This document shows positions 56,262 to 64,000 of a stretch of 64,000 nt of DNA, piece after piece. Source of the stretch: Steinernema hermaphroditum (Eukaryota; Nematoda; Chromadorea; Rhabditida; Steinernematidae). The translations under genes were made by a program, and so were the position numbers. The DNA lies in assembly GCA_030435675.1 (NCBI GenBank), contig CM059621.1:2418001-2482000 (forward strand). The letters are read 5' to 3'. The notes under the pieces were generated by a model. That model was not told the DNA's origin. It did not search any database and was given only the letters and a program-made list of their open reading frames with translations. The number at the start of each line of letters is the position of its first letter. The first letter of the stretch is position 1.

Positions 56262-57688
56262 TTACCCAACACGTTGGGGCCTCGAGTCGGCGTTATTTAC
56301 GGCTCCGCTTGTAGCAATACTTTTCACCGTTACAGCCTTGAACCCGTAGCCGAACGGGGCCAACGCCGTTTGTCGAATAGACTTGTTCATAGTCAAGTAA
56401 ATGTAGGCGCTTCCTCCATGCACCGCAGCCCAGAAAAATTCTTCCACGGGGCCGAGAAGAAAGAATTCGTTGATCGGGAGGTAGGAGAGCATAATGAAGC
56501 CGAACGACGAGAAAATGGAGAGGATTCCGATGATGAACGCTTGGATTGAGAGCTAAGATATGATTGGGAGGAATGTCAGAGCTGCTTCTGTAATGCACAT
56601 ACCATAACTTCGACTTTGGACATTTGCGCTCCTGCCTTTCGAAGCTGAATCTTCAGAATGATGAACATGAGAAAGTAGGTTCCAGCAATCAAAGCGCTCT
56701 TCGTTGTGTTGTTCGTTATGTGATTGGGATTCTCAACCAGTTGAGTCTGAACGAAGATAGTGTTTGCTGAAGCGCTTGGTGACATAGGGAGGTTACGTTT
56801 CCTGTTTTCCATTCACCGTCCCATAGAAAATACCTACCATGCACCTGCTCTATGTCTAGTCTTATCATGACTCTTCTAACAGCTGTTTTCAATCACACAA
56901 AGACGGCCAACTTACATTATCGTCACTGATTTCATAAAAACTCCATTCGCCTTTGTCTGGAATGTATAGATAGTACGGTCGATGAATGGTCAAATTCATG
57001 GTGATCGAATAGGTCCATGCCGGTATAACCCAGAACCAGGCTCGATACCGTTGGAATAGGAAATCCGACAGCGGCTTATAGACGAATTCAAGAAGACGGT
57101 TGGCGGCCAGAGTGATGCTGGTGAAGCAGTACGCAAACCAGATATCTGAATGCACTGCGTACACTTCCGCATATTTGCGGTCGAACTTACACAGAATGGA
57201 TTCTCCTACAGCAAATGTCCACACTCCAATGTCGCAGTGGCTCAGGTTCAGGACGGAGAAGAAGCCAGGGAAGAGGAGGGCTTCTATCAGGTTTAGGATG
57301 TCATAGATCGAGACCATAAGCATGAGCTTATAGCATGAGTACTGTAGGTGATGCTTGTGCCTGTAATTCATGTGATAGGAACTTAGCGATCACTAGTTCT
57401 TAAATTTTGGGAAGTTGCTTAATAACCGTAAGGTAAGGACACATATATGTACTAATGTTTTTAGAATGGTCGTGGCTGAGTTCACCGCAGAGGATCCGAG
57501 CGGCAGCCGTCCTATTGATATTGGAAACCAACGACTTACGCAATCGCATATAGAACAAGAGCTTGAGGTACAGCGGTGACGACGAACAACGCCAAGTAGA
57601 ACGCTCCTATATATATCCCCCTAGAGGTGAAGGGTACCGGATGACCGTTGTTTATTGGTTCTCCCTTGTCGGAGCAGAAAGGCAGCAT
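56262..57688 (-). CDS. divergent Srt-type 7TM chemoreceptor (copy I)
   Basis: Five exons. Exon 1 (57688-57540) reads MLPFCSDKGEPINNGHPVPF then GAFYLALFVVTAVPQALVLY. Exon 2 (57360-~57188) has HKHHLQYSCYKLMLMVSIYD, exon 3 IWFAYCFTSITLAANRLLEF and PAWTYSITMNLTIHRPYYLY, exon 4 (56746-56603) the TM5 region LIAGTYFLMFIILKIQLR, and exon 5 (56552-56262) TM6-TM7 (SIQAFIIGILSIFSSFGFIM; GGSAYIYLTMNKSIRQ). Exon boundaries and phases match the Srt genes at 1-26 kb, except that the intron before TM7 is missing. Only scattered residues are shared (YSCYK, ANR, GG..IYL.MN.SIR), so it is an old, lone lineage. Confidence 0.8.
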
Positions 57689-58736
57689 GATAAACGTGAA
57701 ACTATATGATTAATCAAGAGAATGGGGCATGTTTTTCTCACGTTTTAAATCCTCACCTGTCTGATTTAATTAGTCCCTGTTGTGAGGAACAAAACCGAAA
57801 ACAAGACTTACTCTTTGGTAATTTATTAGTATTATTGGATTTATTTTATCCCGAAAACAAGGAAAACGTTGTATAACAATGGAATGACACCATAGGTAAC
57901 ATGATTAATATTATTCATGCATACACAGTATTCTGGAGCAAGCTACACCCTTGCCACACACCGCCAAAAAGTATCTCATACTTATTTTTATGGAACAGAC
58001 CTGATTTCTTTGCTAGGCCATGCCTTTAAGTTTGCGCCGTCTGCCCACAAATTGTGTTTTATCGTATACGCAATTTCACGCACGTGATTATCCCAGAATA
58101 GTTCGTGGAGAAGTTCATTCGGACATTATTTCATTAGATTCGGTCGGGCGTTTAATTGTATTCGTGCCTATTCGTGCCTTGTGTTGGCTTACGACATTAC
58201 GAGTCTATACACTTGAATCTACGGCTTTTGTCGTGAAGTGCGCCATATACACTATGCCCAATAATAATAGCTCAACATGACAAAAGCATGCAGTGTTTTA
58301 GTGGAGAATTTGTCACGATATCGGCAGGCCTCAGGCTGTTCGGTAAGACTCCAAAGGTCGCTAAGCTCCGACATAAAGCCAATCAAGAATCTATGGTGAA
58401 TCATTGTGCGCGCTGGGTATGTAAACGGAAAGCAGTGCCAGAAAATCGATGACTTGAATGGCAATATGGCATCCAGAAGGCTTTGGGATAACGTCGAGAA
58501 GCGCTCAAAAAGCTAACTGAAAGTATGCCGAACAGAGTATATGAACTCAGGAATAAAGGAAAGATAGGCTTCGCAGCCATACAGGATTGTCAGCAGGTTG
58601 AGTAGTCTCGCTTCATTCACAGGGCTTCTCGCGAGTTGGACTTCTTGACTTAGGTGTGATGTGGACTAGTTTGGCATTGACATTTCAGAGCAGGAAATGT
58701 TCGAATTCAACCATTGGTGTATGTTTTAGGCTAATT
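57689..58736. other. intergenic, no gene recognised
   Basis: Between the divergent receptor and the transporter. The plus frame at 58020-58280 has no recognised similarity. Confidence 0.45.
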
Positions 58737-61060
58737 TTAGTTTTCTTGACCGACTAAACACAATTCCATCATCGCTATACAGTAAACTCCTTGTTGCCAA
58801 CACTCAGCAACGACTGTTTTTCGGCGATTTCCATGGCCGATCCTTTTCTGAACTTCTGAAGGGATGGCTCGCTGACTGTTTCCGGAATTTGTAGAGTGCA
58901 CGACGGTTGTACCACTGTCGGAAGTTCCGTATTTAGCATCTCTGAAGTAGGCCAGTGTTACGGAGATGTAAAAATTTTTGTCAATCTTACTAATATCAGT
59001 CCTAATTTGTCTAATGAGTTCGTCGTTGTCCGCCTCAATCAGTCTCTCCCTAGTCATATGATAGATAATTCCAGCGCCAAGACCATCGCCCAGAACATTG
59101 ACGCATGTACGGATTCGATCTCTGAAAAGCAGAAAGCATTGTCTATGTCACCTTGAAACATACAGTAGCCAGTCGACGGTGAGGAGCAGACTAAGATCCT
59201 TTGCCGGTAGTCCTACGGTGGTCAAGACAATAACGATGGTGTCCAACCCGGCTGGAACAGATCCCGATCCAATAGAGGCCACCGTCGTAGTGATACTAAT
59301 GGTGAACAAGTCCCATATGCTCAGCTGGACATTGTGTAGCTGAGCGATGAAGATAACGGCAACAGCTTCATACAGCGCAGTGCCATCCATGGTGATCGTG
59401 GCACCTAGTGGGAGGACAAACCGAGTTACTCGTCTGTCTATCTTCAGATTTTCTTCGAGAGATCGGAAGGTGACGGGCAGGGTGGCACCACTATAGACAA
59501 CATGAATGAGGAACCATTAGTCATTGGTACCTGGAGGCAGTTCCAAATGCTGTGGCTAAAGCTTGCAGCATTCCTGTCATGAAGTTGAACGGAGAGTGGC
59601 GAGTAACACAGAAATAAAGTAGCGGCAAGGTCAAGAGGGAATGGATCATCAGACCGCAAATGACCGTCACGACGTACATGGCCAAAGCTTGAGCTGTTTC
59701 GGAAAGGTTGTCGATGTCGACAATGTTTTTGCAGACTAGTGAAAGGATGCCGATCGGGTAGCACCTGAAGATAGGCTTCAATTACAGACCGTTTCTTCTT
59801 TTTGACTCTCAGTGCTGCTTTCTATTACTACTGTTTCTTTTCTCAATATTAATCCTTCCGCTTCTTATCCTCAATACAGTACTAAAGCTCAAGCAACCGC
59901 TACACCACAACCGAGAAATTAAGTAATAACAGTGACCCCTGGAAAGTTAAGGTAGTACCGGATGAAGATAACTTACTCTTGCTGTGCCTGCACTAGCCAC
60001 TAGCATGTCCGATTCCTAATGTAACAAATTTTCACCTTGGTATAGGAGAGCGCATACAAATAAACTCACTTGCTGTCACTGTTAATGTGTTAATCGCTCG
60101 ACAGTCTCATTGGAACTAATGATCATAGAACAGTTTGATCGGCGTCATCGGTAGATAACAATAAATAACAATCTCGTCGAACTCACCACATCAGAGCGGA
60201 GATCCATCTCATTATAATTGCGTCCAGCACAATGAAAAAGTTGATCATGAGTTTCGCTTGATCTCCGAGCACACTTAGGATTACACCGAAGCCCGTGCAA
60301 AATACGATAAGGCCTGAAAAGTTGTTGTCCTCTTCACTCACCAATTTACTAACCTAAGACGTTCACTTCATTTTCGTAGACTAAAATTCTCTTCATCGGA
60401 ACGTTTTCCGTTGCGTTGTACACAACGGATCCATTGGAAATCCGATGAACTCGTGGTTTTGCCGGGATATAACTGGTTTGTACTTGTTGGAATGTTGCCT
60501 GAATGATGTTTTCGGGAAACATGTTTCTAAAGGAGCACATTTGGATGGAACTATGAGACAGCCGATGCCTTATCTGATCCAGAAAGTTATCGAGAGTCGA
60601 GAGAGGTGTATCATCCAGCGTGCCTTCTCCCAGACTATGAACAAGAGCCGGATCGCCAGGATTTATCGATGAGACGAGAATTATTCCTGTCTGAAGACGA
60701 ATGTTTATGAACTTGTTCAACTACTCACAAATGTCGCTAGGAATGTCGTGGTCATATAATACACCACTGTGACCATTCCTATCCTACCGGCATCGCGAGG
60801 CCGGATTTGAGCCAACGCTGAAACAAACCGCTCATTCTAAACGGTAAAAACTATTTTCTTTTACCTGAGATCACAGAAGAAACTATCATGGGAAGTATCA
60901 TCATCTCGACAATCTGCATGAACATCTCGCCGGGAAAGCCAATAAGGCTGATCGTGTCATTAGATGGATTGAACGGTCGTATAATGAATCCAAGCACAAT
61001 GCCCAGGACGACCGACTCGATGGTGAGCACGAGAAGAAGGTCTTTTTTGATGATACCCAT
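58737..61060 (-). CDS. excitatory amino acid (glutamate) transporter, SLC1/EAAT family
   Basis: Sodium-coupled glutamate/aspartate uptake at the plasma membrane, related to C. elegans glt genes. Exons: 61060-60865 ([31 protein letters not shown]), ~60818-60735 ([20 protein letters not shown]), ~60682-60354 ([11 protein letters not shown]) and ~60313-60185 ([20 protein letters not shown]). Then comes ~59765-59534 ([14 protein letters not shown]). The next two exons hold the reentrant loop [10 protein letters not shown], the TM7 motif [18 protein letters not shown], hairpin 2 [19 protein letters not shown], and TM8 [18 protein letters not shown] with the glutamate-binding Asp and Arg. The usual N-M-D-G-T motif is T-M-D-G-T here. 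The C-terminal tail to 58737 is not conserved and may contain a missed intron. Confidence 0.9.
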
Positions 61061-61673
61061 TTCGAGAGACTACCTGATTGCAAGCAAATCGTGATTTCAG
61101 TCGAAGAAAGATTGATTAGTGGTGGACAAAACAAACATCACGGTTCTTATCAAAACGACCAAGCAGCTGGACTAGTGGCACAAACAGGAGGTAGCTACTT
61201 AAAACCGTCGACTGTCGCCGAATAGAGTCGCAAACAGTCGAGGGCGCCGCGGCCGTAGCTTGTGATGACGCACGTTGGCGGCCGATATGCAAATCAACGC
61301 TTCCGAAGCGCTACCTAACGCTCGACGAGCGTCACATTTTCGGTGGATTACAGTGCAGTTTGGTTGACGTAGTTGCATTGTCGCTTTTGATGCTAGAAAT
61401 AGACAATACAAACCGATCCATCAAAATGAACGACTTTGGAAGACCTAAGTGGTCAGATAATAGACTACTAATTACTCCGGCAGCACTCTTTGATAATTAC
61501 AAAATAGAGTTGCTTCATTACGAAGTTCCTTTCCACTTGTTCAACAAATATCAGGTTTCGCATCAAAAATCAGCAAATCGGTGAATACTAGAACTTGTTA
61601 AGTGCACTTTTTCTGTCAAAACAAACACGGACTATTCAATAATTGGGCACTAATGACCGTCCGTACTTCTCTC
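61061..61673. other. intergenic, divergent promoters
   Basis: Upstream of both the transporter (minus) and secreted member 7 (plus). No gene is recognised. The plus frame at 61360-61584 is not supported. Confidence 0.5.
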
Positions 61674-61681
61674 TATAAATA
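61674..61681 (+). promoter_or_regulatory. TATA box of secreted family member 7
   Basis: TATAAATA lies 46 bases upstream of the ATG at 61720, the position seen in the minus-strand members of the family. Confidence 0.55.
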
Positions 61682-61719
61682 GATAAGCCAAGCGGGTACA
61701 GGCCATTGTTGCATCAAAG

Positions 61720-62333
61720 ATGTACATGCTAGCAGTTCTTCTCCTGGCTCTGCCCACCATTCAGGCTCAGTCCGTCTTTTCCACCTTCGCAAACCAATAC
61801 ATCACCAACTTTTTTCAAGTAAGCGAACTTCAACAAATCGAAACGGCTATGGCCAATCAAGTCTGCCAAGGAGCCTCCGTTCAGCAGATCTTCGACAGTA
61901 AGCATTGATGTTAGTGCTTACTCAAGCCCTCTCTTTCAGACTTCGCCAACACGGTATCCCAGAACATTGGTGGAATGACCGCTGTCAACGCCGTTCAACT
62001 TCTGAGCAAGCTTCAAAACGACCTTGGAAACGATTTCAGTGCGGTCAGAGATGCATGCGCCAACAGCGCCGCTAACCTTTTCGGTCCGGTTATTGCCGAT
62101 GTGGGGCAGAATTTCATTTGCTAAATAATCGCCATGTGTTTCAGGTGTCACAGTACTGCGGCCAGGGAATCCCGGCCGTCATCGCCGAAGCGGACAAGTA
62201 CGCCAACAACCAGTTCGTCCAGAGCTTCTTTGACACCATGTACCAGGCCGTCGCTAACGTTAACCAGAATGACTGGTCCATCTGTCGCAACGACCTTGCT
62301 CAGGCGGTCTTTTTCTCCAACTGGGGATATTAA
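61720..62333 (+). CDS. small secreted three-Cys family protein, member 7
   Basis: Three exons; the first intron of the other members is absent, so exons 1 and 2 are fused. Signal peptide MYMLAVLLLALPTIQAQ, then YITNFFQVSELQQIETAMAN, QVCQGASVQQIFD, NTVSQNIGGMTAVNAVQLLS and QNDLGNDFSAVRDACANSAA. The last exon is VSQYCGQGIPAVIAEADKYA and NDWSICRNDLAQAVFF, ending NWGY. All three conserved Cys are present, with an extra one in DACAN. It lies over 23 kb from the main cluster and on the other strand. Confidence 0.85.
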
Positions 62334-62479
62334 CAGTTTGTGTATCCAAGTGAAATCGTTGATACCTTCACAGAATTGAAACATTACGATCTTGCCTTTG
62401 GCTTTGAAGAAGCCTTATCGAGTTTGAGCACATATTAAACGAAACGACATTGCTTACTAGACTCCAACCATTACATTAA

Positions 62480-62700
62480 CCAATTGGAAATACTATGTCG
62501 CGTAGCGTTGTCGTGAAGGAAAATGACCTTTGTCATCCATGGCGTCTTGTTACGAAGAGCAGCAGACAATTTCCCCAACTGATCGTCGTAAAAAGACGCT
62601 GTGAGTGACGCCTCTGTCAAGCACCTTCAAATAGACGCCTTCACGATCCCTCCAACCAAAAAGCATCAACTTCTTTTCGTTGATGTCATTGATCATGAGC
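62480..62700 (-). pseudogene. mariner-family transposase remnant
   Basis: Minus-strand frames read KKLMLFGWRDREGVYLKVLD, then, after a frame change, DDQLGKLSAALRNKTPWMTK and VIFLHDNATRH. These match the mariner transposase core around its second catalytic Asp (H-D-N-A-R-P-H). They are short and frameshifted, with no terminal repeats located. Confidence 0.65.
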
Positions 62701-62881
62701 AACATCCCTAGCCACTACCACATCAGCGATGCAGCCCACCAAAGCTTGTACGTGATCTATGCCTACTCGGCTATCAATCAGACAAACATGCGTTCATCAC
62801 AAACACTTGTAATCATCTGCTAGTTGTTTCCAACACTCAATTTTGCGATATAAAAACACGATTCTGCGCTTCAATCAGCAT

Positions 62882-63585
62882 TTTATACTCAACAACGTTA
62901 ATCGTTGCAGTACTACTACTCGCTTTGCCGGTTACTAATGGTAAAAATGTGGTTGTCAGTTTCACATACGACTACATCACAAACTTCTTCCAAATGAGTG
63001 AAATCCAAAAGGCGACCTTTAACCAAAGCGGAATCAACTCATAGAGACCACATAGATCGAAACCGCTATCGCCAATCAAACTTGCCAACGAGCCAGCGTT
63101 CAGTAGATCTTTGACAGTAAGAGCCAATTTTTGTGCTCGGCATAGACTTATCTTTTAGACTTCGTCAACACCGTATCGCAGAACATCGGCGGAATGACGG
63201 CTGTCAATGCTGCTGCCATTCTCAGTAAGCTCAAGAACGATCATGGAAACGACTTCACTCCGCTTCGGGACGCAGCGGCCAACTATGCTGCAAGCGTGTT
63301 CAACCCTGTTCTGGCCGATGTAAGAAAGTACTTGAGTGATTCAAACAAAACAAAGCTCTGTAGGTAACCCAGTAGTGTGGAAGTGGAATCCCAGCTGTGC
63401 TCGCCGAGGCGGACAATTAGGCCAGTAGCCAGTTCGTTCAGAGCTTCTTCGACGCAATGTACCAAGCTACCCAAAGTGTTAACCCAAATGACTGGAGCAT
63501 TTGCCGCAACGCCCTTGCTCAAGCGGTCTTTTGCTCGAACTGGGGATACCGACAACGGCAATACTTATGCCGCTCACTACTGTCA
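62882..63585 (+). pseudogene. small secreted family, member 8, degenerate
   Basis: Clear homology to member 7: YDYITNFFQMSEIQKA, NTVSQNIGGMTAVNAAAILS, NDHGNDFTPLRDAAANYAAS and NDWSICRNALAQAVFCSNWG. The start codon is lost, an extra ~40 bases with stops precede exon 2, a TAG (63104-63106) replaces a Gln codon, and a TAG at 63418-63420 interrupts the last exon. The normal stop after the final Tyr codon is mutated to a sense codon. Confidence 0.8.
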
Positions 63586-64000
63586 GTAGTGTTGAAATAA
63601 AAATGTTGCAATATTGCCCGACGTCACATGAGAACCGTGAATACTCTTCCAGTGAGACCATATACCCCGAGACCGGAGAACACGTTCATCTCTTTATGCC
63701 AGCCGAGGTTGATACGACTCAAATAAGAAACGATAGATACGGGTGGTAACCGAATTAAAGTGCGTAGTAGTAGTGTTGCAACAAACTTGCAGCCACTGGC
63801 CGTTACCGACGGATTACGGCCAATACTGTGCGGTGTTGTCAATATGGACATGTTAATGATCTAATTGTCTACAAAGGCCTGCCTCCCTTTCCACCTGCTA
63901 TACCCCCTGCTATATACCCTGCTATAGCAATCCTTGATCCGAAAGTTACGAATTAGCCGGTAGTGGGGTCCTCAGAGAGTCGACAAACCTCAGGACGACA
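63586..64000. other. intergenic to window end, no gene recognised
   Basis: Only a short tandem CTGCTATACCC-like run at ~63895-63927. Confidence 0.5.

Overview
The window is nuclear DNA of a nematode, most likely a rhabditid (Rhabditina). The evidence is arrays of Srt-type chemoreceptor genes, a moulting-cycle MLT-10-like gene, 42-55 bp GT-AG introns, TTTCAG acceptors just upstream of some start codons, and typical nematode inverted-repeat MITEs. I cannot name the species. Most genes are multi-exon, so the gene models below were spliced by eye against paralogues in the window.

Layout. 1-26 kb, plus strand: eight Srt (PF10321-type) seven-transmembrane chemoreceptor genes. They comprise a young pair (1.1 and 4.0 kb), one gene broken by a SINE-like insertion (6.4-9.2 kb), three near-identical tandem copies on a ~3.95-kb unit (11.2, 15.1, 19.1 kb) and two older copies (21.1, 24.7 kb). 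26.6-38.6 kb, minus strand: six copies of an uncharacterised small secreted protein family (about 170-190 aa, mostly 4 exons, 3 conserved Cys), interrupted by a MITE, a SINE-like copy and a decayed PIF/Harbinger transposon. 39.1-41.2 kb, minus: an MLT-10-like moulting gene. 42.6-52.9 kb: a shortened Maverick/Polinton virus-like transposon with long terminal inverted repeats and a 6-bp target duplication. 52.9-54.3 kb: nested MITEs. 54.5-61.1 kb, minus: a small secreted peptide gene, a divergent Srt receptor and an SLC1/EAAT glutamate transporter. 61.7-63.6 kb, plus: two more members of the small secreted family, one intact and one pseudogene.

The most interesting object is the Maverick. It retains recognisable but broken protein-primed DNA polymerase B, major capsid and adenovirus-type protease genes, a small membrane protein and a minor-capsid-like gene. 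It also carries an intact 304-aa F-box gene as cargo. The 5' leader and intron immediately upstream of the F-box ATG are an inverted duplicate of the leader of the polymerase gene at the element's left end. This suggests cargo capture, or cargo expression, through a duplicated element end. A young SINE-like element of ~515 bp, found here as three near-identical copies with 12-13 bp target duplications, has inserted into the polymerase, into a MITE and into a receptor exon. It gives a relative time scale for these events.
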